Shown in pieces: positions 54,301-64,000 of a stretch of DNA of 64,000 nucleotides. The stretch is taken from positions 992,001 to 1,056,000 of the forward strand of contig NW_020167534.1 in assembly GCF_001641265.1 (NCBI RefSeq), read 5' to 3'. The position numbers were made by a program, and so were the translations under genes. Under the pieces are notes generated by a model. It was not told the DNA's origin and did not search any database. It saw only the letters and a list, made by a program, of their open reading frames with translations. The stretch is from Pseudogymnoascus destructans (Eukaryota > Ascomycota > Leotiomycetes > Thelebolales > Thelebolaceae). Position 1 is the stretch's first letter. Every line of letters starts with the position of its first letter.

Positions 54301-56593
54301 CAGTTCTTTCAACGCCCGATCAACATCGAAACTTGCAGAGTCAAGTATACTCAATGCTTTATCCAAGAAGTTCACCGAGTAGGCCCTGACGCCAATTTGC
54401 TTGGCAATATCTTCGCTGCTCTTGAGATACGCGTCAATCAATGCCTCATTGTCGCCGTTTTTTGCCACGTCTTCAGTTGCCTCGGGTTGGAAGAGTAACT
54501 CAGCCGTGCTATTCGAACTTCCTCTGGCATGGTCCTCTCCCCGATGGACGTAGCCATGGGGTTCGTCCATGACCCATTTGGGTCGCGTTTCTCTCGCTAG
54601 TTTTTCTGCGTCGAGCGCGGTGATAGTTTCCTTGGAAAGCTTCGCATCCTTCTTATGGCCTCCCCCCTTCATATACTTTCTTTTGACCTCAATTGGTTTA
54701 ACAAGTTGTACGGGCCTGCCAGGCCAGGTCGGTACATTTGCCTGGTGTCGTGGCCCGAGGCGAGAGCTTGCACGGGGATAGATGCGATCGTCGTAATCCA
54801 ATGCATCCTCGACCTTGCAATGCACCCCTAGATAACGGAAGGGCCATAAGCTTGCTTGGTAAATTTGTTCCTCAGTGCCAGGGTGAATCGGTACATCCTC
54901 TTCCACTGATCCAACAGGACTGCTGCTGCCTGTGCTTCTTTCAGTGCCATGAAGTAGTAAATCTTCGTCTTCGTCTTCATCATCCATCATTTCATCGTCT
55001 TCAGCATCGGCGCCTGTATCCGCAACATTGGGGGTGTTCCTCGCCTCTAACTTCCGCTCTTGGGCGCGACTGCAAGGGCCACATGCCCAAGCAAACCCGC
55101 GTGATGGTTTCTTCAGTAATGGCGGCCGTACACAATTCATGTGATAAGTCTGATGGCAGACTGCACAATCGACGGAATTGTTACTTTGCATTATTAGTCA
55201 TAGCAACCTGGTTTAACGGAGTCCAAAACATACCTCGCGCAGAACCCATTACATCTCTTGCAGGACTTGACCGCACTGGTCAATTCTTTCCCTCTCCCAG
55301 ATTCTACCAGAATAAATTTCCAACGGTCATCAAGAACCGTCTTCACCTTGGCCGGGACATTTACTACCTGTCGTGTAGGTATTACCTCGTAATATCGGTG
55401 GATATACCGGTCGAAGAGTTTTTCGTACCAGAAACAATTCTGCGTCCTCCTGTACTCGTCCATATTCTCCACCTCTGATTTGTGCTTTATTTGGCACAAT
55501 CCACGGAGGGCGGTCAGAGGGCTGATATCAGAATGCATGGAGGCGAATACCTGTCGCGTATCATTCACCTTTCGTCCGATATCCTTTGGTCGGTAATACC
55601 AGTTCATTCTCACGGCATCAACAGGCTTCGTAGAGTCATTACTCATGTGGAGAAACTCCATGATTCGTCCGAGGTAATAAGGCTCTCCAGGAGGCTCGCA
55701 AACCAGATAAACATGGTCTATTGTGAAATTAGTTACGCACTTAAAGGACGCCTAAGAACTTTGCATGATGGACTGTACAGTTACTTACCATTTATGCCCA
55801 ACGTCGTGCCATCGTCAGCGATGAGCTTGCCATTTTGGAGTCGTGCCCCGCAATTATCGAAGCTCAGCATAAATGACTCTTTATATGCCTGGGAATTCTG
55901 CGGTAAAGTACTTTTTCCAGTTGCCGTGGTCGTGCCCATGTTTCCAGTGGTGTGATTGCCATTCGCAATACTCGATGTCGGGTTTGTAGTAGCTTTGCGC
56001 TTTTTGGAAGGTTGCGCAGGATTAGCCCCCGCAATGTTGGCTGAAAAGGTCGAGGTTCCTGGTATATGGTCTTTTGGCACCAGCTGCGCAGCGCTGTTCG
56101 GATCCGGTACTGTCCCAGTTGTTTTTCGACCGGTCGCTCCTGAAGCGGCAGATTCCAACACGTTTGGTCGAGCGTCCAAAGAACGAGCAGATTTTCGGGC
56201 ATCATCTTCCTTTACAGGAGGCTGAATCTCAAACTCCATATCCATCTCTTTATCTTCTGCGTAGTTTGGTCGAGACACGCCCGCCCTGTTCCGGGATCGC
56301 GTGCCGTAAGGCGCGGCGGATGAAGTCGCATCTTTCGGCGGCGGGCTTGATGATGAAGCTGGCGCCGCAGTTGCCTGCAGCAGAGGTAGATTTGGATGCG
56401 CTTTGGCTGCCGTGTCGGAGGCGTCGGAGCTATCCAGAGGTATGGCAGCACTGGAAGGCGCACTTTCGGTGGGTTCGGCCGATTGTTTTTGTGGTCTGCC
56501 AGAGCTATCGCTGTCCGCACCACCGACTGCTGCGGGGGGATGCGAAGGAGTCTCCATTCCGAGATGACTGTCGTCCGGGTTAGACACAGACAT
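51347..56593 (-). CDS. snt2: Snt2-type BAH/PHD chromatin regulator
   Basis: Exons (minus strand) 55789-56593, 55234-55717, 53266-55183, 52820-53219 and 51347-52773 give 1677 residues. Snt2 is a chromatin reader and E3-like factor that works with Rpd3-type deacetylases in stress responses; the Aspergillus homologue SntB affects secondary metabolism. The domains in order are: disordered N-terminus; BAH (about 270-425, DHVYLVCEPPGEPYYLGRI); PHD1 (C-rich, about 421-475, completed only by splicing exons 2 and 3); an ELM2-like segment; SANT (about 735-790); a GATA-like finger (CKFC...CLSC, about 830-890); PHD2 (about 1020-1068); an extended PHD (about 1070-1240, split by intron 4); and a long Pro/Ser-rich tail. 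Intron phases all agree. Confidence 0.93.
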
Positions 56594-57420
56594 AGCTGCG
56601 TCGTCGTCGTCGTCGTCGCTTGTCGTTGTGTAGTGTGTGGAGGCCTGCTGCCTCTCCCATCAAGAGTTGCACTTTAATCCGTTTTGGCGTCTCTGTGACT
56701 GGATAAAATCCGGCCCATCAGGTTTAAATGTCAGTGTTGGGCGCGACCTGGTGAAAGATGCTCCAAGGAGTGGTTGTGCCGTAGTAATTGAGCAAACTAC
56801 GTTGTTCCCTTCCTTATCCAACATAAACAGCATGGAATATGGCGCCTGTAGCAATGAGACCAGAAGCAGAATCTATGTATCTTTTGCTGTCTGAATAGCT
56901 TCCCGTATAAGCACAAATGGGCGAGTGGTGTCGAGATGTGGGCGCAAAGAGATTCGCGACTACAACAAAGGAACGGCTGTCGGTGTGGAATGGAGTCGGA
57001 CAAGGAAGGTGAAGGACAATGTAGTGTCTGAGGAACGAGACGAGACGATGCGGCCGGCGATGGCTCGCTAAACCAGGCTGGCTGGCTAAACCAGGCTGGC
57101 TGGCTAAGGCGGCTCCAAACCTGACCATCGGAGTGGGATGGCCTCTCATTGGCGCAGCTTAGTATTTTCACTCCTGTATCAATATTCGTGTATACAATAA
57201 AGTGTCGAATGATGGAAATATTCGACAAAGTCAACAAACCACAGACCTAATCCGAGACTCCTGAGGGCCTACGTACAGTTTGTTATACTAAATCTTATGG
57301 CCAGCCTTTATTCTCCATGCGCAAATGCAATTCGACGTTAATAAGTGCCAAGAGAGCACACTTGTGGTTCTATGCACGTTTGCCCAGGCCCCATGTTTTT
57401 TTCGTGAGCGTTTTACTCTC
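56594..57420. other. Upstream region of snt2
   Basis: No gene supported. It includes a duplicated 16-bp motif TAAACCAGGCTGGCTG at about 57069-57102. The first bases hold a GTCGTC run. Confidence 0.45.
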
Positions 57421-57490
57421 ATCGTCCAGGTATACCTATACTGATGCACGTCTATACCTATACTGATGCACGTCTATACCTATACTGATG
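57421..57490. repeat. 22-bp tandem repeat, three units
   Basis: Three consecutive copies of a unit containing TATACCTATACTGATGCA. Confidence 0.85.
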
Positions 57491-57533
57491 CAAGGCCAGC
57501 CTGTGCCTCCCGACTAACCCCGCACGCCTCTAG

Positions 57534-57807
57534 TATTCCATGTATGGCCACATACACATACACAAGGTTGCCCTTGCTGAGCAGGAAGGTCTGAAGAAGG
57601 CCGGCATTAATGCTGACCTCTACTAGTAAGGATAACACCACCATTCTCCTGGTTGAAACCATTATCTCACAAGCAGTGGGCTAACTTGCTTACCTCCAAC
57701 GTCCCCGAGACGCTGCCAGAGGATGTCTTGGCGAAGATGCATGCTCCAGCCAAGCCCCAGACGTGCCCGTAATCACACCCGACATCGCGCTGGAACTTAT
57801 GCGGTAG
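57534..57807 (+). pseudogene. Flavodoxin-like quinone oxidoreductase (WrbA/Pst2-type) relic
   Basis: After an intron-like acceptor (CTAACC ... CTCTAG), the plus strand reads YSMYGHI, then LAEQEGLKKAGINADLY, typical of the FMN-binding start of WrbA/Pst2 proteins. A stop (TAG, probably a former CAG|GT donor) follows. After a further intron-like stretch it reads VPETLPEDVLAKMHAPAKP and, with a frameshift, PDVPVITPD. The rest of the protein (about 90 residues) and the first exon are missing. The family is inferred from these motifs only. Confidence 0.6.
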
Positions 57808-58279
57808 GGAAGAATTCCTATTGATATGTTTTGAATTCGGAAGCTGACAGGCGGACCAGCAAGGCGAGAGCTTTGGAGCTACGCTCAACAAGACCAGCTT
57901 TTAATTACCACGCGTCTATTCGAAAGGAACGGTCGAATAGAGTGAGATATAGTATCGGCCTGCAAGATCCCGGAACGAAGACGAAGTGGACTGGGTATAC
58001 TCTGTATAGCCCACCATATCTGGCTGGATCAACAATGGAAGTTGCTGCTGTGTTCCGCAGATTACATGTTCTCGCATCTGGATTTCTCACTGTGAATATA
58101 TGTTTTTATTGATGTAGTGATATTTAAGTTGGTAACAACCCCCACCATGCCCAAAGTAGCCTAGTGCAATCGATGTGAAAGGCTGCATTTTCAACCCTTA
58201 TTCAGCCATCCTGAATGAAAAACCTAAAAGGGATACAACTATGAGTGTAGGCGAAGGTCGATAAATCAAACACTCGCTC
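57808..58279. other. Upstream region of MSH1
   Basis: No supported gene; the small ORFs have no motifs. Confidence 0.5.
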
Positions 58280-61200
58280 ATGTGGAGACCGCGACACAGC
58301 ACCTGCGACAAGGCCATTCGGGGTCGAGCTCCTCTATTTGTCTATTCCCGCCTGTGTAGTAGAAGGAAGGCTTACGGTCGCGACGATGTTACACACGTGA
58401 CACAGACATCCCAGTATTCATCACAAACCAAAATCCCCAAAGTTCCGAAAGCCCCCAAAAGGAAACCGCCAACCAGCACTTCTTTAGAGCTTAAAGACCT
58501 GCCGCAGGGGCTACTTCACTGCGCATCTGTCAGTGTACCAAGCCAAGATGAGGCGCCGGCGTACCCAACCGTGGTACTTCAGGCCCAGACCAATATGAGA
58601 AAGTTCGAAAATTGTGTTCTTCTCACACGCGTTGGTGGATTTTATGAACTCTACTTTGAGCATGCGGAAGAATTCGGTCCCCTCCTTAATCTCAAGGTCG
58701 CCCAGAAAAAGACAAATGCTGGCCCCGTGTCTATGGTATGTCAGCCCTTCTGATAGCTGGTCCACTCTAACTTCCACAGGCAGGTTTCCCATTCTTTCAG
58801 CTTGATAGGTTCTTGAAGATACTAGTTCAAGATTTGAATCGTTATGTTGCGATTGCCGAAGAGTTTGCCAACGATGCATCAACCAAAGTTAAATCAGGGG
58901 GTCTGCTTCATGACCGAAAGGTCGCGCGCATTGTTACCCCAGGAACTTTGATTGATGAAAACTTCATCGATCCTTTAACAAATAACTATGTCCTCGCAAT
59001 CCAGCGCGGCCACAGCGTTTCACAGACAGAGCTGAGGGACGCAGACGATCTAGTTGGCCTGGCATGGTTGGATCTTTCAACGGGTAACTTCTACACACAG
59101 TCGACAACGTTGCCATTGTTATCGAGTGCTATCTCGCGAATTGGGCCACGAGAAATCGTACTTGAGAAGGATCAAGAAACTTCGGCAGCTGATGGTTTAC
59201 TGGCAGTGCTTAGTGACGATCGCCACGTGATTACATACTGCTCAGTGGGAGAAAGAAAGCCAATGGCTTCGTGGGGACTGATGTTGGAGAGCAAGATGCC
59301 TGCTGATATAGCAGCAGGTTTTGCATCGGAAGAAGTTGATGCTGGAAGTCTGCTGTTGGAGTATGTTGGAACTCGCCTACAGGGCTTGAGTCTGAAGCTT
59401 CAGCCTCCTATTCAATACCGTTCACAGGAGATCATGGCTATAGACAGAAACAGTCTACGAGGCCTTGAGATAATGGAGAACTATAGGGATGGCACCTATG
59501 TTGGGAGCCTGCTTCACGCACTGCGAAAAACCGTCACAAAGAGTGGCTCTCGACTACTGAAAGAGTGGCTTGGTATGTTCAAAACCAGTAAGAGAAGAGC
59601 TTTTCTAATATGCACTAGGTGCTCCCTCGACATCACTTCAGGTGATAAACGACCGGTTAGATCTTGTAGCCCACATACTAGGCGAAACAGCTCTCCGAGA
59701 ACGACTGATGGCCCTGCTTCGACGTTGTCACGACTCTCAACGTCTAGTCCAGAAGTTTGCTCTAGGAAGAGGAAATGCAGATGATCTTTTAGCTTTGTCA
59801 ACTACCGTATCGGCAACGCAAGAATTGGCGTCAACGATACGAGCGACGTTACAGGAGGGGCCAGGCTTCCCAGAATCCTCCGCCCCAGACTCCTTATCAC
59901 GCCTCCTTTCACGCATTGAGCTCGATGGCCCGCTCGCTCTAGCAAGCAAAATCAGAAATGCGATTGATGAAGAAGGCGTTGTACAGCAACATAGAATAGA
60001 GGATGAAGAAGCAGGAACGATCATGGAAATGGCGGAACATATTGCGACATCCGAAGGCTCTACGGACGATATTGCAGCAATAAAGCGAGGCCGAGGCAAG
60101 AAAGCGACAAAAAGCATACGAGAGCACTATAGTGAGGACACTCAAGTCTGGATCATGAAACCTCTAGCAAGTACAGCGTTGAAGAGATTGCATGCAGACC
60201 TGCTGAGCCTTGATGAGGACAAGGCAAAATTGCATGACAATCTCCAGCGAGAACTCGACGCAACAACCCTCGCGCTTCGTTGGACGCCTGGCTTGGGCCA
60301 TATATGTCATGTGAAGGGAAAAGATGCCAAGCGTATGGCAGAAATGAGAAGTGTCAGCTCTAGCAAAAGCACCAAGTCATTCCACCACCCAGAGTGGACG
60401 GATTTGGGCCGAAGAATAGACCAAGTTCGACTTCAGATACGCGCCGAGGAACAGAGGGTTTTCCAGAAGCTTCGTGAGGAGGTTATCAAGATGTTGGTCA
60501 AGTTGCGCCGCAACGCCACTGTCCTGGACGAGCTAGATGTCGCCTGCTCGTTTGCGACGCATGCAAATGATCAGGGCCTTGTCCGCCCTGTTTTGAATAA
60601 CACTACCGCCCATAAAGTTATGGGAGGCCGCCACCCCACGGTCCAGGTTGGTCTACAGCAGCAAGGGCGAACTTTCGTCACAAACGACTGCCTTGTTGGC
60701 GACGACGACTGCGTCTGGATCATAACAGGACCAAACATGGGGGGGAAGAGCACGTTTCTTCGTCAGAATGCTTTGATCACAATAATGGCTCAGGTTGGCT
60801 CTTTCGTACCCGCTGAATACGCAGAAATTGGTATTGTAGACCAAATTTTCAGCCGCGTTGGTTCTGCCGATGATTTGTACCGCAACCAGTCGACATTTAT
60901 GGTGGAGATGATGGAGACCGCTACGATATTGAAGCATGCCACGGAGCGTAGCTTCGTAATAATGGATGAAATTGGCCGTGGAACCACACCAGAAGACGGC
61001 ATTGCTGTGGCATTTGCATGCCTCCATCATTTATACCACGTCAACAAATGTCGCACATTGTTTGCAACGCATTTTCATGCCGTAGGGGACATGTCACGTC
61101 ATATGGAGAAGGTAGGTTACTGGTGCACCGATGTTGCTGAGGACAAAAACGGGGGATTCAGTTACATGCATAAGTTGAAGAGAGGGGTCAATAGGAAGAG

Positions 61201-61291
61201 TCATTCATTGAAGGTAGCTAGGTTGGCAGGTTTACCAGAGGCTGCAATTGACATCGCACAGAGGGTGTTGGATGAGGGACCTGGAAAGTAA
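58280..61291 (+). CDS. msh1: MSH1-type mitochondrial MutS homologue
   Basis: Exons 58280-58735, 58780-59572 and 59619-61291 give 973 residues, near the usual length of fungal Msh1. The protein recognises mismatches and maintains mitochondrial DNA. The Arg-rich N-terminus (RPRHSTCDKAIRGRAP, then RLCSRRKAYGR) fits a mitochondrial presequence. MutS domain I has the mismatch-binding motif as GGFYELY. The connector, lever and clamp follow. The ATPase has Walker A GPNMGGKST at 787-795 and Walker B with D866 and E867 (IMDEIGRGTTPEDG), then the ATH.H motif. Introns are 44 and 46 nt. Confidence 0.95.
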
Positions 61292-61612
61292 TTAGCAGAT
61301 GCTAAGTAAATTGTAATAGTTACAACAATGGTTGGATGTGTTCACATCATAAATAAGTTGTTGTATGGGGGTTTGTCTTCATTGAGATCAGGGTTAAAAA
61401 GCAATTTTGATAATCATGTGAGAGTTGCGACAGAAGTAAAAGTTTAACTGACCTCTAATAACGTAGACTTCGACCACTGGATTCTACTTTGCTGGCTGTT
61501 TTGGATGTCACATCAATGAATCGAAATGCGGAACGTGGACTGGTTTGTAAGGCAGTATCAAGCTCGATTCGTATATCTGAGTAATTCAGAACTACGAAAG
61601 GCAGACTCTGGC
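61292..61612. terminator. Convergent 3' region, MSH1 and P0
   Basis: About 320 bp separates the two stop codons of convergent genes. It must hold both polyadenylation regions; AATAAA-like words are weak (CATAAATAAG near 61348). Confidence 0.35.
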
Positions 61613-62606
61613 TTAATCGAAGAGACCACCGAAGCCCTCATCACCGGACTCCTCCGCCTCAGACTCCTCCTTCTTCTCCTCAACGGCAGCGGCCTTGGGG
61701 GCATCAGAGGTAGTGGCGACGGCGGCAGAGGCGAACTTCTCTGGGTTGGCGATGCGCTCCTTGAGCTCCTCAATCTCGGTCCAGCTGTACTCGGTGGAGA
61801 CGGCAACAGCCAGAACGTTCTTGTAGCTGTTGACAACGGAGTGCATGACGGAAGGAAGGGTTGGGAAGTTGACGGCGAGCGAAACGCAAGCGATGGTGGT
61901 GATGGCGCTGGAGAAAGCCTTGAGGAGCTGCTCCTCGCTGATATCAAGGACATGAGGCGGGAAGGTGTTGCCGTTGTCGTAAACCTGAGAAATGCCCATT
62001 CCGTAGGTGAACGGAGAGATGTTAAGCATGTTCAGGAGGGTAGCCTCGGAGGCTCCGACCTTGGTACCGGCCTCAACGAGCTTGAGATCAGCGGTAATTT
62101 CGATCGTACCACGGGCAATCTTGGTTGGGACACCAAGAGCCTGGAAGAAAGAGGTCTTTCCGGGCTCCATGCCGGTGTTACCAGCTGGGACGAAGACCTG
62201 GCAGGAGGTTAGTAGATATACTTTAGCAAATAAGAAGTTGATTTTAACATACGTCATCTGGTGCAACAGCGCCAGCTCTGGCTGGGGCGGCAACCTTGTT
62301 GGCAAGGATCTTGTCACGAATATCCTTCAAGTCGCTGTTGGTGAAGACGAATCCAATGTTGCCCTTGACGAATGGAAGAAGGCGCTCCCACTCTGGGGAG
62401 TCACCCACGAACCCCTTGATGGCACGGCGGACCATGGTGTTCTTTCCCATGAGGACAACACCCTCTCCGCGGAGAGACTGTCTGATCTCGTGCATCTGCT
62501 GGGAGCTGACATTGTCGACGGAGACAATGAAGATGCTGCGATACTCCTCGAGAAGGCCCTTCAGCTTATCGAAATAGCTGGCCTTGTTTGCGGTCTTGCC
62601 CCCCAT
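61613..62606 (-). CDS. rpp0: 60S acidic ribosomal protein P0 (uL10)
   Basis: Exons (minus strand) 62253-62606 and 61613-62197 give 312 residues. P0 anchors P1/P2 dimers to the GTPase-associated centre of the large subunit. The N-terminal L10 domain (KGLLEEYRSIFIVSVDNVSS, GKNTMVRRAIKG) and the acidic C-terminal tail ending GDEGFGGLFD, shared by P-proteins and contacted by elongation factors, identify it. The 55-nt intron has CTAAC before CTCCTGCCAG. Confidence 0.97.
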
Positions 62607-63036
62607 ATCTTCTTAGTGTGAAGGTAGGATGTTTAAGGGTCAAGATATAATTGAATTGAAATAATGCGCCCGGAAATTGGACTGCTTGTATGTTGATGAT
62701 ATCGCAAAAGAGGTCCTCGGCAAATATTTTTGGGTTTGTGGTACTCTAGGGTTTCCTTTCGGTTAGCACACAAGAATAATTCATGCCCCAGGCCTCAACG
62801 CTAGGTTGGGACTTCTGGAGCTCTTTTTCGAAATTCCTTATCTCATCTTAGTTTGGAGGGGAAAAAGGCATCTCAGCGCCAATATTAAGTGACTAACTAG
62901 CTTTGTAACAGAACCGAGGCAGCCGGGGCGTCATTGAGATCTTTTCGTGGACGGTTTGAGAGGGGCAAAATACTCGCACATCGCGCTTCATACAGATTGA
63001 TTTCCACTACCAAAACTTAACTTACCACACGTCAAG
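62607..63036. promoter_or_regulatory. Divergent promoter region, P0 and HEM12
   Basis: This 430-bp gap lies between divergently transcribed genes. An AGGGTTT motif (62749) resembles fungal ribosomal-protein promoter elements, but this is weak. Confidence 0.4.
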
Positions 63037-64000
63037 ATGTCACACAACTTTGAACCCATCCAAAATGATCTTATTTTGCGAGCCGCCCGGGGTATATATC
63101 ATTCATTCATTGCATCCACTTCCCCATATGATATATGATGCGAGCCGTAGACTAACCTATACAAGGAGAGGAAGTGGAACGGGCACCTGCGTGGGTGATG
63201 CGTCAAGGTAAACATATGGCGCCCCCAAATCAAACTATCCAACCTAGCATGCTTACACTTCAATAGCTGGGAGATATTTGCCGGAATATCATGAAGTTAA
63301 AGGTGGGAACGACTTCTTTGAGTGTTGTCGATCACCAGATATCGCCTCGACTCTTACCTTGCAACCAATTGAGCGCTTTGCTGGCCTCATTGACGCCGCC
63401 ATTATATTTTCTGATATCCTTGTCATTCCACAGGCTATGGGCATGACTGTTGAAATGATTGACAAGAAGGGACCTCATTTCCCTGAGCCACTCACGTCGC
63501 CAACCGACGGCCGGTATGAAACTGTCATGAAAAAGGAAGTGGACGTTGCCAAGGAGCTGGATTATGTCTACAAGGCCATAACCATGACCAGGCACAAGCT
63601 GAAAGGCCGCGTTCCGCTAATTGGCTTTTGTGGGGCGCCATGGACTCTTCTCTGCTACATGGTAGAGGGTGGCGGCAGCAAGCTCTTCATTGAAACAAAG
63701 ACTTGGGTATTTAGACATTCGCAAGCAAGCAAGGACCTTCTCCAAAAGATTGCCGAGGTTTGCGTTGAACATCTTGCTCTTCAAGTCAAAGCAGGCGCAC
63801 AGGTACTATCCTCGAAATTTCTTCCGTGGCAATGATAATACTAACGCCGCATTAGATGGTCCAAGTTTTTGATTCTTGGGCAGCCGAGCTTTCTCCAGCT
63901 TCGTTCAGACAATTTTCTCAGCCATATTTGGCTTATATCTCAGCAAATTTGCCCAAAAGACTTGCAGAGATGCAGCTCGACCCTGTTCCGATGATAGTCT
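63037..64000 (+). CDS. hem12: Uroporphyrinogen decarboxylase, 5' part
   Basis: Exons 63037-63091, 63166-63207, 63267-63802 and 63856 onward; the gene runs off the window. It would decarboxylate uroporphyrinogen III to coproporphyrinogen III in the cytosol, fifth step of haem synthesis. The family signatures are APAWVMRQAGRYLPEY (split over exons 2 and 3; the Arg residues bind substrate carboxylates), FSDILVIPQAMG with the catalytic Asp, and GFCGAPWTLLCYMVEGGGS. About 259 of the usual 360 residues are present. Confidence 0.95.

Noticed and set aside
53359..56894. Many plus-strand ORFs opposite snt2
   Set aside because: They are shadows of a GC-rich minus-strand coding region whose domains and intron phases are consistent.
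57831..58112. ORF of 93 codons upstream of msh1
   Set aside because: No recognisable motif; it lies in non-coding flank after the pseudogene and is not supported by splice signals.
61526..62621. Plus-strand ORFs of 204-228 codons opposite P0
   Set aside because: They mirror the strongly biased codons of ribosomal protein P0 and have no family resemblance.
1..64000. tRNA genes, rRNA genes or CRISPR arrays
   Set aside because: I scanned by eye for tRNA B-box words and for regularly spaced repeats and found none that fold or space correctly; a covariance-model search would be the decisive check.

Overview
The window looks like nuclear DNA of a filamentous ascomycete (Pezizomycotina; class not assignable by eye). 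The host genes carry short introns (about 44-130 nt, most near 50) with CTAAC/CTGAC branch sites. They match typical ascomycete orthologues, and the mobile elements (chromodomain Ty3/Gypsy, pogo/Fot1-like, PIF-Harbinger, hAT) are fungal in type. Several relics carry C-to-T nonsense changes of the kind left by repeat-induced point mutation (RIP).

Layout. 1-21.1 kb is a transposon nest. A decayed PIF-Harbinger locus (739-10650) has been split by two short LTR-like elements carrying a 9-bp minisatellite and by one complete chromodomain Gypsy element (2065-8976, duplication CCCCT). Downstream lie an LTR inserted inside an LTR (11195-12826), a degenerate second Gypsy pol with a solo LTR in it, a hAT tail, a foldback element holding a broken pogo element that itself holds a solo LTR, and an intact pogo element (19237-21096). 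21.1-38.4 kb is a host-gene block: BUB2-type TBC protein, ribosomal protein S13, a Dpy-30/Sdc1 COMPASS subunit, FAN1 nuclease, SulP sulfate permease, ERV46 cargo receptor and a Sel1-repeat protein. 38.6-51.0 kb is a second transposon island made almost only of pogo-like elements and their MITEs, repeatedly inserted into one another at TA; two transposases (46379-48034 and 48537-50201) are uninterrupted. 51.3-64 kb is host sequence again: a Snt2 BAH/PHD regulator, a flavodoxin-like pseudogene, mitochondrial MutS homologue MSH1, ribosomal P0, and the 5' part of uroporphyrinogen decarboxylase, cut by the window end.

Functional picture. The host genes are unlinked housekeeping functions (cell-cycle checkpoint, translation, chromatin, DNA repair, sulfate uptake, ER-Golgi traffic, haem synthesis); no metabolic cluster is seen. 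The strongest unexplained signals are in the transposons. Every pogo-type terminal repeat I could align carries two boxes (three in one case) spaced exactly 17 bp, at nearly the same register from the element end, although box sequences differ between families; one single-box end at 38792 is the exception. One intact transposase gene contains eleven CGTACG palindromes spread over all three codon phases. The Gypsy element has a textbook -1 slippery heptamer directly before the gag stop, a candidate self-priming site, and a cysteine-rich ORF antisense to its 3' end.
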